Shown: positions 8,193 to 17,802, counted from the stretch's first letter. The stretch: 64,000 nucleotides of DNA from Pararhizobium sp. YC-54 (GCF_025847205.1 NZ_JAOYTH010000016.1:62001-126000); one strand, 5' to 3'. The notes: generated from the letters alone by a model not told the origin. Program-made: numbers and translations.

Positions 8193-8980
8193 TGTCCTCG
8201 ATTGATACTCCCCTGGTCGAAGTCAGGAACCTTACCAAGCACTTCGGATCAGTCATCGCACTGAATGGCATTTCCATGGTGGTCAAGCCGAGAGAGGTGC
8301 TTTGCCTTCTTGGTGACAACGGCGCGGGCAAGAGCACTCTCATCAACACGCTTGCGGGCGTTCACCGGCCGACATCGGGTGACTTTATCGTCGGCGGCAA
8401 GTCGACGACATTCTACAGCCCCCGCGATGCGCTCGATGCCGGCATAGCCACGGTCTACCAGGACCTCGCCATGATCCCGCTTATGTCGATCACGCGAAAT
8501 TTCTTCATGGGTCGCGAGCCGATGGTGGGATTTGGCCCGTTCAAGCGCATGGACATGAAGTTCGCAGACGAGGTGACACGCGACGAGATGCACAAGATCG
8601 GCATCGATATCCGCGATCCGCAGCAGGCGGTCGGCACGCTGTCAGGAGGAGAGCGCCAATGCGTCGCCATCGCCCGTGCGGTCTACTTCGGAGCCAAGGT
8701 TCTCATTCTTGACGAGCCGACATCGGCCCTCGGCGTGGCCCAGACATCGATGGTGCTCAAATACGTCAACCAGGTTCGCAATAGCGGCCTCGGCGTCATC
8801 TTCATCACCCACAACGTCCGCCATGCCTTCGCCGTCGGCAATCGCTTTACCGTTTTGAATCGCGGCAAGACCCTCGGTACCTACGAGAAAGGCGCGATCT
8901 CCATCGACGAACTGCAGAACCTCATGGCCGGGGGCAAGGAACTGCAAGCGCTCTCCGACGAACTCGGCGGCACGATTTAA
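8192..8980 (+). CDS. Sugar ABC transporter ATP-binding protein (single-domain, FrcA-like)
   Basis: A 262-residue ATPase with Walker [10 protein letters not shown], signature [15 protein letters not shown], Walker [13 protein letters not shown] and switch His in FITHN. It has a single nucleotide-binding domain, like rhizobial FrcA, rather than the tandem RbsA/AraG form. [12 protein letters not shown] is the Q-loop. It overlaps the permease stop by one base and is followed 24 bp later by the isomerase-like gene. The real start is the ATG at 8192; the longer open frame reads through the permease. Confidence 0.93.
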   Translation: MSSIDTPLVEVRNLTKHFGSVIALNGISMVVKPREVLCLLGDNGAGKSTLINTLAGVHRPTSGDFIVGGKSTTFYSPRDALDAGIATVYQDLAMIPLMSITRNFFMGREPMVGFGPFKRMDMKFADEVTRDEMHKIGIDIRDPQQAVGTLSGGERQCVAIARAVYFGAKVLILDEPTSALGVAQTSMVLKYVNQVRNSGLGVIFITHNVRHAFAVGNRFTVLNRGKTLGTYEKGAISIDELQNLMAGGKELQALSDELGGTI

Positions 8981-9004
8981 ATTCGAACGCATCAGGAAGA
9001 AATC

Positions 9005-9802
9005 ATGACAACGATAACCAAATCGTCGCCGTTCACGCTCGCCGTCTGCGCTGAAATGGTGTTCCGCTCCTTGCCCGTAATCGATCGCCTGAAGCGGCTC
9101 ACAGAACTCGGCTTCCAGGCCGAAATCTGGGACTGGACGAAGCACGACATCGCAGCAATTGCCAGGTCCGGTGCCACGTTCTCGTCAATGACCGGATATG
9201 TGACCGGCACCTTGGCGGACGACGCAGGCGCGGACGAACTTCTGCGCACGGCGCGCCTCTCCATTCCCGTCGCCAAGGAGCTCAATTGCCCGCGCCTCAA
9301 TCTGCACGGTACGGGCCTCGACGGGCAAGGCTTGCCTGTCGTGAAGTCCGAGGTCGTCACGGGAGCCATGTGGCTGAAAGCCGTCGATACCTTGAAACGC
9401 ATCGCGGACCTTGGAGAAGAGGAAGGCGTAACCTTCGTTCTCGAAAACCTCAACGAGGCGGTGGATCACCCTAAGACGCCGTTTGCAAAGGCGGCAGACA
9501 CGATCGCTCTGGTTTCAGCCGTCAACCGGCCTTCCCTCAAGCTCAATCTCGACCTGTACCACGCACAGATTGGCGAAGGTAACCTGATCGAGCTTTGCCG
9601 CACGGCGCTTCCCCACATCGGCGAAATCCAAGTCGCCGACGTACCCGGCCGCAAGGAACCGGGCACAGGCGAGATCAACTACCCGGCAATCGCCGTCGCG
9701 CTCGACACGATGGGCTACCGAGGAACGATCGGCATGGAAGCATGGCCGGAGAGCGACGACGAACTCGCGCTCACCCGCTTCCGCAACGCCTTCTCCATTT
9801 GA
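9005..9802 (+). CDS. Hydroxypyruvate-isomerase-like TIM-barrel sugar isomerase
   Basis: A 265-residue xylose-isomerase-like TIM barrel. CAEMVFRSLP at the N-terminus and EIWDWTKHD match the Hyi/OtnI branch. Metal and catalytic acids are visible in FVLENLNE, LNLDLYHAQ and IGMEAWPES, and the family loop reads VPGRKEPGTGEINY. Hyi enzymes interconvert hydroxypyruvate and tartronate semialdehyde, but relatives isomerise other 2-keto acids or ketoses. In this operon it probably works on a product of the dehydrogenase or of IolE. A clear ribosome site (AGGAAG) precedes the ATG. Confidence 0.85.
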   Translation: MTTITKSSPFTLAVCAEMVFRSLPVIDRLKRLTELGFQAEIWDWTKHDIAAIARSGATFSSMTGYVTGTLADDAGADELLRTARLSIPVAKELNCPRLNLHGTGLDGQGLPVVKSEVVTGAMWLKAVDTLKRIADLGEEEGVTFVLENLNEAVDHPKTPFAKAADTIALVSAVNRPSLKLNLDLYHAQIGEGNLIELCRTALPHIGEIQVADVPGRKEPGTGEINYPAIAVALDTMGYRGTIGMEAWPESDDELALTRFRNAFSI

Positions 9803-9833
9803 TCAGACGCACCACATTCTTCAGGAGCATTCC

Positions 9834-10853
9834 ATGTCCATCAATCGTCCCGTCAACATCGGCCTCATCGGCGCAGGCCGCATCGGTTCCTTCCACGCCC
9901 AAAGCGTCGCCCGCCGGTTGGTGGATGCCAATCTCGTCGCCATCGCCGACCCGGCACCCGGAGCAGCCGAAAAGCTCGCAGCCGGACTCGGCGCGCCGAA
10001 CGCCTACACGAGCGTGTCCGAGCTGCTCGCCAATCCCGACATCGACGGCGTTGTCATCGCGACCCCGGCGCGGTTCCACACCAATATCGTCGTCGAAGCC
10101 GCCGAAGCCGGAAAGGCGGTGTTCTGCGAAAAGCCGATGGCCTTGACGCTGGAGGATGCCGATCGCGCGATTGCCGCTGCCAGGGCGGCCAAGGTGCCGC
10201 TGCAGGTCGGTTTCAACCGCCGCTGGGATCAGGCCTTCGCCGAGGGGCGCGCAGCGATCGATGACGGAAAGATCGGCACCCCTCAGATGATCCGGTCCTT
10301 GACCCGCGACCCCGGTCCGTTTGGTGCTGACCCGGCCAAAATTCCGCAGTGGACGATCTTCTACGAGACACTGATCCACGATTTCGACACGCTGCTTTGG
10401 CTAAACCCAGGCGCCAAGCCGGTCGAAGTGGCGGCTGTCGCCGATGCGCTGGTCCGGCCGGACTTCGCCGGCAAGGGTTTCCATGACACCGCTGTCGTCA
10501 CGGTCCGATTTGACAATGGATCGATCGCTGTCGCGGAAGCCAATTTCTGCGCCATGTACGGCTACGACATCCGTGGCGAGGTCTTCGGGTCCGGCGGCAT
10601 GGTGACCATGGGAGACGTGCGTCGTTCCAGCATGACCCTGTTCGACAAGAACGGCGTGTCGAATGACACCTGGCGGCGCGACACAGATCACTTCGTCCAC
10701 GGCTACACCGCCCAGCTCGCCGCATTCGTCGAGGCGATCAGGACCGGCGAGGTTACCGGTCCGACTGGTGAGGACGCCCGCAACGCTCTCGCCATCGCTC
10801 TCGCCTGCGTCGGCTCGGTTTCGGAGCGCAAGACCGTCAGCCTGATCAACTAA
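9834..10853 (+). CDS. Gfo/Idh/MocA dehydrogenase, inositol 2-dehydrogenase-like
   Basis: A 339-residue NAD(P)-dependent oxidoreductase: Rossmann motif GLIGAGRIGSFHA at the N-terminus, the EKPMALT motif of this family (residues about 98-106), and catalytic-site residues in ETLIHDFDTLLWLNPGA. Overall it is closest to rhizobial IolG (myo-inositol 2-dehydrogenase) and its paralogs for scyllo- or chiro-inositol. Together with the IolE homolog downstream it suggests oxidation of a cyclitol to an inosose. IolB, IolC and IolD are absent here and would have to be encoded elsewhere. Confidence 0.87.
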   Translation: MSINRPVNIGLIGAGRIGSFHAQSVARRLVDANLVAIADPAPGAAEKLAAGLGAPNAYTSVSELLANPDIDGVVIATPARFHTNIVVEAAEAGKAVFCEKPMALTLEDADRAIAAARAAKVPLQVGFNRRWDQAFAEGRAAIDDGKIGTPQMIRSLTRDPGPFGADPAKIPQWTIFYETLIHDFDTLLWLNPGAKPVEVAAVADALVRPDFAGKGFHDTAVVTVRFDNGSIAVAEANFCAMYGYDIRGEVFGSGGMVTMGDVRRSSMTLFDKNGVSNDTWRRDTDHFVHGYTAQLAAFVEAIRTGEVTGPTGEDARNALAIALACVGSVSERKTVSLIN

Positions 10854-10882
10854 GTTGCCTGGCCGCAAGGGGGTGCCGAAAC

Positions 10883-11167
10883 ATGCGCAAACACGTATGC
10901 GCCTTGAATTGCCCGCCTTCGAGTTTTGACGAGTTGAAGCAGGCGATCTCGTCCCGGCAGGTCATCTTTCCTCTTCGCGTCGAAAATGTCGCGAAGAGGG
11001 TTCTCGAAAGACCGGAGTTCATGGCTTTCGAGAGCACGGCTTCGATTGTCGAAGACTGCGGCGTATCCGCGGCGACCGTCGCACGATTTGTAACGCATAT
11101 CGGGTTCCGCGACGTTGCGCAGGCGCGCGGCATTTTCCGCGCCGAGCTTTGCCGCCGTTTCGGCTGA
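10883..11167 (+). CDS. Stand-alone RpiR-type helix-turn-helix domain protein (no SIS domain)
   Basis: A 94-residue product whose body is the N-terminal HTH domain of RpiR regulators: RQVIFPLRVENVAKRVLERP, then TASIVEDCGVSAATVARFVT with the helix-turn-helix, then GFRDVAQARGIFRAEL. Full RpiR proteins are about 280 residues and add a sugar-phosphate-binding SIS domain; here the frame ends right at the linker. Rhizobial inositol operons are often regulated by RpiR-type IolR, so the location fits. It may be a trimmed regulator or a decaying gene. It lies between the dehydrogenase and iolE with close spacing and is expressed with them. Confidence 0.7.
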   Translation: MRKHVCALNCPPSSFDELKQAISSRQVIFPLRVENVAKRVLERPEFMAFESTASIVEDCGVSAATVARFVTHIGFRDVAQARGIFRAELCRRFG

Positions 11168-11190
11168 AAACTTAAGTAGGAGATGAGCAC

Positions 11191-12117
11191 GTGACAGATT
11201 CGACCGAATCCACGCTTCCGCCGGGCGTTTCGCTGGGCGTAAGCCCACTATCCTGGACGAACGACGTTCTTGAAGACCTGGGCGACGACATCCCGCTCGA
11301 GACCTGTCTCGAAGAGGCACGCTCGGCAGGTTACGCGGGCGTGGAACTGGGTCGAAAGTTCCCGCGCGCTGCCACTGTGCTTGGTCCAATCCTTGAACGT
11401 CATGATCTACGTCTAGCGTCGGGTTGGTATTCGGGCTTCCTTGCCGATCGAGATGTCGATCTCGAGCTCATTGAAGTCCATGAACACGCATCCTTGCTCA
11501 GGGACCTCGGAGCGAGGATCATGGTCTACGGTGAATGCGGCCGCATGTATCCCGAAGAGCCACTCGACGCGCCGATGTCGAAACGCTTGACCTTGGCACC
11601 GACGGAGATCGTTCCCTACGCCGCCAAACTCACCGACTTTTCCAGGAGGCTCAAAGACGCCTATGGGCTGACGCTCGCCTACCATCATCATCTGATGATG
11701 GTAGCGGAAACCTTCGACGAAATCAGCGCCATCTTTGACGCCACCGGCCCGGAGGTGGGACTGCTGTTGGACACGGGCCACGCTCGCGCCGCGGGGTTCG
11801 ATTTCGTCCGCCTCATCAAGCGTTTCGCTGATCGGATTGTTCACATTCACCTCAAGGACGTGAGAGCTGAGGTCCTGGCGAGGGTTCGGGATGGCGACAT
11901 GAGCTTCAACGATGGCGTCCGGGCCGGCATGTTTACGGTTCCGGGCGATGGCGACGTGGATTTCGATCCTGTGTTCCAGTTTGTCCGCAAAGGCGGTTAC
12001 AAGGGTTGGATTGTTGTCGAAGCCGAACAGGACCCGAGTATTGCTCCGCCCAAACCTGCTGTCGGCCGAGCGCATCGCTACCTGTCAGGAAGGTTCTTGC
12101 TTCGAAACGAGCGCTGA
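11191..12117 (+). CDS. iolE: IolE-like 2-keto-myo-inositol (inosose) dehydratase
   Basis: A 308-residue TIM-barrel protein matching IolE: GVSPLSWTNDVLEDLGDD, PLETCLEEARSAGYAGVELG, LASGWYSGFL, LAYHHHLMM, LLLDTGHARAAG, IHLKDVR, FTVPGDGDVDF and VVEAEQDPS are all family signatures. IolE dehydrates 2-keto-myo-inositol to a diketone in cyclitol breakdown. The start is a GTG at 11191 with TAGGAGA at proper spacing. It is the last gene of the LacI-controlled operon. The N-terminus is about 12 residues longer than usual IolE. Its substrate could be another inosose isomer. Confidence 0.85.
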   Translation: MTDSTESTLPPGVSLGVSPLSWTNDVLEDLGDDIPLETCLEEARSAGYAGVELGRKFPRAATVLGPILERHDLRLASGWYSGFLADRDVDLELIEVHEHASLLRDLGARIMVYGECGRMYPEEPLDAPMSKRLTLAPTEIVPYAAKLTDFSRRLKDAYGLTLAYHHHLMMVAETFDEISAIFDATGPEVGLLLDTGHARAAGFDFVRLIKRFADRIVHIHLKDVRAEVLARVRDGDMSFNDGVRAGMFTVPGDGDVDFDPVFQFVRKGGYKGWIVVEAEQDPSIAPPKPAVGRAHRYLSGRFLLRNER

Positions 12118-12630
12118 GGCGAGTTGCAACCGATCCGTCGTCGTGTCTGCCTGATCTCCGTCTCCTACTGACGGACGCAAGGCGGCTTCGCGAATTTCCA
12201 ATCGGTTGGGTGGCATTTCCCGCACCGACGCTTCGGATGTCTGCTTTTCGAGTTGGCTTCCCTAGCAGCGGAACGTCCGTTCACGGCCCCATTTCGGACG
12301 GCGAGATTACCCTGCATGATGGCGCTTCTGGCGTACGCGGAAACTGTGAATGCTAGGCCAGTTTGAGGTTGAGACTTTACAAGTCTCCATGCCATCAGGC
12401 CCCCGCAACCAAACCAAAAGCCCCGACGACAGAAATGTCTCGGGGCTTTTTGGCGTTTAACGACGCGGAGCTCACACGCTCACCGGAAAGGCCCGGCACG
12501 GAGAACGCCGCGCCCCACGACGGCGCTGCAGCTGTGCAATCGGATGCGGCCTGATGAGTTGGTCAGCAACCTGTATCGGCCTGGCCGGAAATTGGGGCAA
12601 ATCGATGCTCGTACCTGCACCGAAGGCCCC
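12118..12630. other. Intergenic region after iolE
   Basis: About 510 bp without a convincing gene. It holds a small perfect hairpin (GAGACTT/AAGTCTC, 12373-12389) and the terminator-like repeat at 12394-12451. Open frames on either strand here have arginine- and proline-rich composition and no recognisable domain. Confidence 0.6.
12394..12451 (+). repeat. Terminator-like repeat, copy A
   Basis: ATCAGGCCCCCGCAACC, a short A-rich stretch, then a GC-rich hairpin AGCCCCGA...TCGGGGCT. The hairpin encloses GACA-GAAA-TGTC (a GAAA tetraloop) and is followed by TTTTT. A near-identical element stands at 18245-18298. It acts as a rho-independent terminator for the iol-type operon or as the 3' end of a small RNA. 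Confidence 0.7.
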
Positions 12631-13788
12631 CTATCCGGCGACCACGACGCCCCGGCGCACGACCTGCCGGCCAGCGGGCCTGCGGCACAGTGCATCGCCG
12701 GCATTTTGCGCTTCGATCATCACGAAATCGGCGCGTGCACCGGGACGAAGGCCGTAATTGGCAAGGCCGATGGCTTGGGCGGCGGCGGTGGTAGCGCAGC
12801 CGATGGCGCGGCGGAAATCCTCGTCGGTGTTCCAGTCGAAGCGGTAGGCGGTCAGGAACGCCCGCTCCAGCATGTCACCATTGCCGAAGGGTGACCAAGC
12901 GTCCCGAATCCCATCCGATCCGCAGCAGACAGTGACCCCGATTTCCGTCAGTCTTTCCACGGGCGGCACCGCGATGTCGGCGGGGGCCGATGTCATCAGC
13001 GAAATCCGCAGATCGGCCAGCCTCTGCCCGATCTGGTCGAGCCGCGTCTCCGGTATCATGCCAAGGCAATAGGCATGCGAGATCATCACCTTGCCTGCAA
13101 GCCCGGTTGCCGCCGTGTATTCGGCGATGCGCTCGACCTGCCATGCACCGAGGTCGCCCTTGTCATGCAGGTGAATATCGACGCCAGCGCCCTTTTCGAC
13201 CGCGAGATCGAAGATGAAACGGAGTTGGCCATCGGGGTCGCCGTCGATGCCTGCAGGATCGAGCCCGCCAACGGTTTCGACACCCATGTCCATCGCTTCC
13301 CGGATGAGCCCGGCGGTGCCAGGACGGCACAACAGGCCCTGTTGCGGAAAGGCGACAAATTGCAGGTCGATCCTGTCGTGCCACTCTTCGCGAACGCGCA
13401 GCATGGCCTCGACATGCGACAGGCCCATGTCGGGAGCAACATCGATATGGGAGCGCACGGCTGTGGTGCCGTGCCGCAGCATTTCGGTCAAAAGGCGCCC
13501 TGCACGTTCTTGCGGCGGAGTGGGATTGGCGGACAGGACGCGGCGTTCATTGTCGATATAGTCACGCAGGCGCTCCGAGCGCCGGCCAGGCTGCCAGCTT
13601 TCGCCCCAGAGCGTCTTGTCGAGATGAACGTGCGGTTCGACAAAGGCCGGCAGGACCAGCCGCCCGCCGCAGTCGACCGCATCGGGTGCGGTGATCCCGG
13701 GACCGACGGCGTCGATGATGCCGGCCGTGCAGCGGATACCGACAGCCTGCCCGTCGATATCGCGCAGGTTGGAATAGGTGGTGGTCAT
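12631..13788 (-). CDS. Amidohydrolase, cytosine-deaminase-like (CodA family)
   Basis: A 385-residue metal-dependent hydrolase: first metal motif EPHVHLDKT, the CodA-type strand QFVAFPQQG, HLHDKG, SHAYCLG and GSDGIRDAWSPFG with the catalytic Asp. CodA-family enzymes deaminate cytosine or related triazines and pyrimidines. The next operon on the same strand is a polyamine-type ABC transporter, which probably imports its substrate. GGAGAC precedes the ATG at 13788. The length is close to that of the family (about 400). The exact substrate is open (cytosine, isocytosine, creatinine-like ring or another heterocycle). Confidence 0.82.
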   Translation of the reverse strand: MTTTYSNLRDIDGQAVGIRCTAGIIDAVGPGITAPDAVDCGGRLVLPAFVEPHVHLDKTLWGESWQPGRRSERLRDYIDNERRVLSANPTPPQERAGRLLTEMLRHGTTAVRSHIDVAPDMGLSHVEAMLRVREEWHDRIDLQFVAFPQQGLLCRPGTAGLIREAMDMGVETVGGLDPAGIDGDPDGQLRFIFDLAVEKGAGVDIHLHDKGDLGAWQVERIAEYTAATGLAGKVMISHAYCLGMIPETRLDQIGQRLADLRISLMTSAPADIAVPPVERLTEIGVTVCCGSDGIRDAWSPFGNGDMLERAFLTAYRFDWNTDEDFRRAIGCATTAAAQAIGLANYGLRPGARADFVMIEAQNAGDALCRRPAGRQVVRRGVVVAG

Positions 13789-13882
13789 GCTTGCGTCTCC
13801 GAATTCTTACGGCACAATTCCTTAAATCGGCATCGGTTTAGGGAAAAATTATGCAGTAGATTTAAACTGCTGCTGCGCCTTT

Positions 13883-13902
13883 GCGCGTCACAAATGACGC
13901 GC
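13883..13902. terminator. Short hairpin between the transporter and the amidohydrolase
   Basis: GCGCGTCA and TGACGCGC form a perfect 8-bp stem with a CAAA loop. It lies 3' of the binding-protein gene, directly behind the larger hairpin at 13911-13939. Confidence 0.45.
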
Positions 13903-13910
13903 GGCGCTGT

Positions 13911-13939
13911 AGGGCGCGGCCCATCAGGGGCCGCGCCCT
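13911..13939 (-). terminator. GC-rich hairpin terminator after the polyamine-type binding protein
   Basis: AGGGCGCGGCCC pairs with GGGCCGCGCCCT (12 bp) around a 5-base loop, 10 bp beyond the stop of the binding-protein gene on the minus strand. There is no U tract. Confidence 0.65.
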
Positions 13940-13948
13940 TGCCGGTTG

Positions 13949-14998
13949 TCAGCCCTTCAGACGGGTCCAGATCTTGTCACGCAGATCGCGCGCCTTGGGT
14001 CCGCAATCCTGCGTCGGCACCAGACGGCTGGAATATTCGGCCGGCATGTTGATCGCATCCATCTTCCGCCATTGCTCATTGAGGAACTGGTCCGATTTGA
14101 TCGCATTGGCATAGGCGATGGCGTTCGACACCGCCGCCGCATTCTCGGGCGTCATCATCCAGTTGATGAAGATCTTGGCGTTCTGCGGATGCGGCGCATT
14201 GGCAGGCACGGCGAAGTTGTCGCGGAACATCGGCGTGCCTTCCTTCGGGTAGATGAAGCGGATCGAGGTGCGCTGGGCTGTGGCACGTGCCGTCGCGCCA
14301 TTCCACAGGTGATGCATCGCCACCTCACCGGCAGCCATGCGGTCGACAGTGGTATCGGAGCTATAGAGTTTCAGTTTCGGCTTCTGTGCCTGCAAAAGTT
14401 CGAGAATGCGCTTGGCATCATCGTTGCTTTCGGTGCATTGCGGAATGCCGAGATAGAGAGAGGCTGCGAGAATTTCGTCGCTTGCGGTGTCGAGCGCGGC
14501 GATCTTGCCTTCCAGCTCCGGGCGCGGCTCGAAATATTCCTTCCAGCTCGGTTCCAGCGCGCTGCCCGGCACTTGGGCGCTGTCATAGGCAAGGCCGGTC
14601 ACGCCCCAGAGATAAGGCGCGGAATATTCATGCTTCGGATCGAAATCCGGGTTCTTGAATGCGTCCTTCATATGGGCGTAATTCGACATCTTGCCGGTGT
14701 CTATCTTTTGCAGCAATCCATCCTTGATCAGGCCCGGGATCACATAGTCGCTCGGCACGATCACGTCATAGTTCGCTCCGCCGGACTGCAGTTTCGCCAG
14801 CAGCGTTTCATTGCTGTCGAAGCCGTCCAGGATCACCTTGATGCCGGTTTCTGCCTCAAACTTCGTCAGGAGCTGGACTGGGTAATAGTCGGTCCAATTG
14901 TAGAAATAGAGCGTCTTTTCCGCTTCCTGCGCCGCGGCCGGCGACGCAAGAAGGGCAAGTGCGGCAAGTGCGCCACCAAGGCGGGATTTCAACGGCAT
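13949..14998 (-). CDS. PotD/PotF-type ABC transporter periplasmic binding protein
   Basis: A 349-residue protein with a signal peptide (MPLKSRLGGALAALALLASP, cleavage near AAAQ) and the PotD fold: LYFYNWTDYYP at the start of the mature protein, VIVPSDYVIPGLIKDGLLQ, FINWMMTPENAAAVSNAIAY. PotD-type proteins bind spermidine or putrescine in the periplasm, but many rhizobial relatives bind other cationic or heterocyclic compounds. It is the last gene of the ATPase-permease-permease-binding-protein operon, followed by the amidohydrolase. Confidence 0.9.
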   Translation of the reverse strand: MPLKSRLGGALAALALLASPAAAQEAEKTLYFYNWTDYYPVQLLTKFEAETGIKVILDGFDSNETLLAKLQSGGANYDVIVPSDYVIPGLIKDGLLQKIDTGKMSNYAHMKDAFKNPDFDPKHEYSAPYLWGVTGLAYDSAQVPGSALEPSWKEYFEPRPELEGKIAALDTASDEILAASLYLGIPQCTESNDDAKRILELLQAQKPKLKLYSSDTTVDRMAAGEVAMHHLWNGATARATAQRTSIRFIYPKEGTPMFRDNFAVPANAPHPQNAKIFINWMMTPENAAAVSNAIAYANAIKSDQFLNEQWRKMDAINMPAEYSSRLVPTQDCGPKARDLRDKIWTRLKG

Positions 14999-15016
14999 GT
15001 CAGGACTCCTCTAGGG

Positions 15017-15790
15017 TTAACGGCGCAGACGGCCGAGGAAGAAGGAAAGCGCGACGAGTAGAACCGAGACGACCAGCATGACGGCCGAAATCGCATTGAT
15101 TTCGGGCGAGATACCGGAGCGGATGGCAGAGAAGATGTAGACGGGCAGGGTGGTGGTGCCGGGGCCCGAAAGGAAGAACGAGGTCAGAAAGTCGTCAAGG
15201 CTGGTGACGAAGGCCAGCGTAAATCCCGCCATCACGCCGGGCCACAGCATCGGCATCGTGACACGGCGAAATGTGCGGAAGCGGCTGGCATAGAGGTCCT
15301 GTGCGGCCTCCTCATAGGTGCCGCTCATGCCGTCGAGGCGCGCCCGGATCGGCAGGTAGGCAAAAGGGATGCAGAAGGCGGTATGCGCAGCCATCATTGC
15401 GGTCAATCCCAGATGCACGCCCAGCGCCACGAACAGCAGGAGCGTCGCGACGGCAACCACGATCTCCGGCAGGATCAAGGGCATGTTCAACACGGTTTCA
15501 GCAGCCCCGCGTCCCAGAAAGTCGCGGCGGGTGGAGAGGGCGGCCAAAAGCGCAAGCAACGTTGCGGCTGTTGCGGCGCAAACCGCCAGTACGAGCGAAT
15601 TCCATGCTGCGGCCTGGATCGATGGATTTTCCAGGATGCGGCCGTACCAACTGACCGAGGCATGGGTCCAGATCGTCGCGGTGCGGTTGGCGTTGAAGCT
15701 ATAGGCGATGAGGACGACCACGGGGACATAGAGATAGGCCATCACCGCCAGAGAAATCTCGCGTGTGAAGGGAAAGCGCCTTGGATTCAT
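15017..15790 (-). CDS. PotC/PotI-type ABC transporter permease
   Basis: A 257-residue inner-membrane permease starting at the ATG at 15790, which overlaps the upstream permease stop as ATGA. Six hydrophobic segments are visible, as is the BPD_transp_1 EAA loop (EEAAQDLYASRFRTFRRVTM, followed by PMLWPG). An upstream extension in the same frame reads through the neighbouring gene and is not real. It forms a heterodimer with the PotB-type permease. Confidence 0.9.
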   Translation of the reverse strand: MNPRRFPFTREISLAVMAYLYVPVVVLIAYSFNANRTATIWTHASVSWYGRILENPSIQAAAWNSLVLAVCAATAATLLALLAALSTRRDFLGRGAAETVLNMPLILPEIVVAVATLLLFVALGVHLGLTAMMAAHTAFCIPFAYLPIRARLDGMSGTYEEAAQDLYASRFRTFRRVTMPMLWPGVMAGFTLAFVTSLDDFLTSFFLSGPGTTTLPVYIFSAIRSGISPEINAISAVMLVVSVLLVALSFFLGRLRR

Positions 15791-16668
15791 GCTGTCCTCC
15801 TGTTTCGCAGGAGGGCCATCGCCGTCATGACGATCAACATGGCTGCCAAAAGGATCACGGAAAGCGAAGCCCCGAATGGCCAGTTGCGCGAGGCGCCGAA
15901 CTGCATCTGTATGATATTGCCCAGCATCAATGTCTTGCCGCCGCCCAAAAGGGCTGGCGTGACGAAGGCGCCCAGGCACGGGATGAAGACCAGCAGTGAT
16001 CCGGCCATGATGCCTGGGGTCGCGATCGGCAAAAGCACGCGACGCAGCGCCCGCTTGCGGGTTGCGCCAAGATCATAGGCTGCCTCCAGAAGCCGCCAGT
16101 CGAATTTCTCGAACACCGTGTAGAGCGGTAGGATCATGAAAGGCAGGAAGGAATAGGTCAGCCCGATTGCCACCGCCGTGTCATTGTAGAGCAGTTGCAC
16201 CGGTCCGAAAGGCGAGATCGCATTGACGGATTTCGCCACCCAGCCGTCCTCGCGCAGGATGATCAGCCACGCATAGTTGCGGACAAGAAGGTTTGTCCAG
16301 AACGGGATTGTGATCAGCAGCAGCATCGCGTCGCGCCCGGTGCGCGACAGCCCCGCCATCCACAGCGCGACCGGCAGTCCCAGAAGCAGCGAGAAGATTG
16401 TCGTCACTGCGGCGAGGACGACCGAACGCAGGAAAATCACCAGATAGCTGGAGTTCAGGATCATCGTGCCGTCGAAATCTTCCTCCCAGACAAGACGAAC
16501 GTAGTTTGCCACCGATGGTAGCGAGGCCCAGTCCACGCCGCTGCTCGTGCCCTTGCCAAGGAGGGATATCCAGCCCATCAGGCAGAGTGGCACGCCGATC
16601 AGCAACAGGATGACGGCGATTGCCGGAGTGAGAAGCGACGCGCGCCGCAGGGTGGGATTGTGCATCAT
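15787..16668 (-). CDS. PotB/PotH-type ABC transporter permease
   Basis: A 293-residue permease with six predicted membrane segments and an EAA loop ([20 protein letters not shown] followed by LPIATPG). Its start overlaps the ATPase stop by four bases, and its own stop overlaps the next permease start by four bases, so all three are translationally coupled. A second ATG three bases later is an equally possible start. Confidence 0.9.
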   Translation of the reverse strand: MMHNPTLRRASLLTPAIAVILLLIGVPLCLMGWISLLGKGTSSGVDWASLPSVANYVRLVWEEDFDGTMILNSSYLVIFLRSVVLAAVTTIFSLLLGLPVALWMAGLSRTGRDAMLLLITIPFWTNLLVRNYAWLIILREDGWVAKSVNAISPFGPVQLLYNDTAVAIGLTYSFLPFMILPLYTVFEKFDWRLLEAAYDLGATRKRALRRVLLPIATPGIMAGSLLVFIPCLGAFVTPALLGGGKTLMLGNIIQMQFGASRNWPFGASLSVILLAAMLIVMTAMALLRNRRTA

Positions 16669-17732
16669 TGCAGCAGCACCCGGATCGCCTCGCCGGGCAA
16701 TGTCAGCCCGACGCGGCTACCGGTCTCGGGCGGCGGGCCGGAGGATTCCGATTGCCGCAGCAGAAAGGTGCTGCCATCGGGAAGGCCAAGCTTGTGCAGC
16801 ATTGCCGTGCCAAGGTAAGCGGAGTGGATCACTGTGGCATCCAGGGTGCCCTCGCCGACGGTCGCCAGCCTTGCCCGCTCGGGGCGGATAGCGATCGTCA
16901 CCTTGCCTGGCGTGGCGCAGGTTAAGGGCACCACCGCGCCCGGGCCGAGACGCACGCCGCCGCCTGGCAAAGCTTCGCCTTCCAAAAGATTGATGTCGCC
17001 GATGAAATCCGCCACGAAGCGATGGGTCGGCCTCTCGTAGATTTCGCGGGGCGGCCCCATCTGCAGTATTTTTCCGGCCTGCATCACCGCCACACGATCG
17101 GACAATGTGAGCGCCTCTTCCTGGTCGTGGGTCACGAACAGGAAGGTGATCCCGGCCTCGGCCTGGAGCTGCTTCAGTTCCAGTTGCATTTCCTTGCGAA
17201 GCTTCAGATCGAGCGCGGAAAGCGGCTCGTCGAGCAAAAGCACACGGGGGCGGGGCGCCAGAGCGCGGGCCAGCGCCACGCGCTGCTGTTGTCCGCCCGA
17301 CAGTTCGGCGGGGCGGCGGCGCGCGAAGGCGCCCATGCGGACCATTTCAAGCGCTTCTCCAACGCGCGTGCGGATAGCCTCGCGTGCCAGGCCCTGTTCG
17401 ACCAGCGCGAAAGCGACGTTCTGTTCGACGGTCAGATGGGGAAACAGTGCGTAACTTTGGAATACCGTATTGACCGGACGATGGAACGGCGGAGCGGCCG
17501 TCACATCCTGCCCTTCAATCGCGATCGTTCCGGCATTGGCTGTCTCGAAGCCTGCAATCAGGCGCAGGAGCGTGGTCTTTCCGCAACCCGAAGGCCCAAG
17601 CAGCGTGAAGAACTCGCGCCGGTCGATATTGAGCGACACATCGTCCAGCACCGGGACGGTGTAGATCCCCTTGCCGAAGCTTTTGCTGACATTCCGGATG
17701 GAAACGGCTGGAGGAACGGACGCGTCTGTCAT
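16665..17732 (-). CDS. PotA/PotG-type ABC transporter ATP-binding protein
   Basis: A 355-residue ATPase: Walker [11 protein letters not shown]-loop [12 protein letters not shown], signature [15 protein letters not shown], Walker [12 protein letters not shown], switch FVTHDQEEA and a C-terminal TOBE-type regulatory domain ([16 protein letters not shown]). It heads the operon that ends with the PotD-type binding protein. A palindrome at 17803-17823 in the upstream region may be its operator. Confidence 0.93.
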   Translation of the reverse strand: MTDASVPPAVSIRNVSKSFGKGIYTVPVLDDVSLNIDRREFFTLLGPSGCGKTTLLRLIAGFETANAGTIAIEGQDVTAAPPFHRPVNTVFQSYALFPHLTVEQNVAFALVEQGLAREAIRTRVGEALEMVRMGAFARRRPAELSGGQQQRVALARALAPRPRVLLLDEPLSALDLKLRKEMQLELKQLQAEAGITFLFVTHDQEEALTLSDRVAVMQAGKILQMGPPREIYERPTHRFVADFIGDINLLEGEALPGGGVRLGPGAVVPLTCATPGKVTIAIRPERARLATVGEGTLDATVIHSAYLGTAMLHKLGLPDGSTFLLRQSESSGPPPETGSRVGLTLPGEAIRVLLQ

Positions 17733-17802
17733 GCTTGCCCCTTGTGGATTTTGTGGAGCGTCCTACAGCGGATACGATATTGTCAATAGTTGTATGAGGA
17801 TA

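Noticed and set aside
12165..12395. A 76-residue minus-strand frame in the gap after iolE
   Set aside because: No ribosome site, no recognisable motif, and Arg/Pro/Ser-rich composition typical of chance frames in GC-rich DNA.
12394..12451. A riboswitch or CRISPR repeat explanation for the 12394/18245 elements
   Set aside because: Only two distant copies, each with a single terminator-like stem; no spacer array and no conserved multi-helix aptamer could be drawn.
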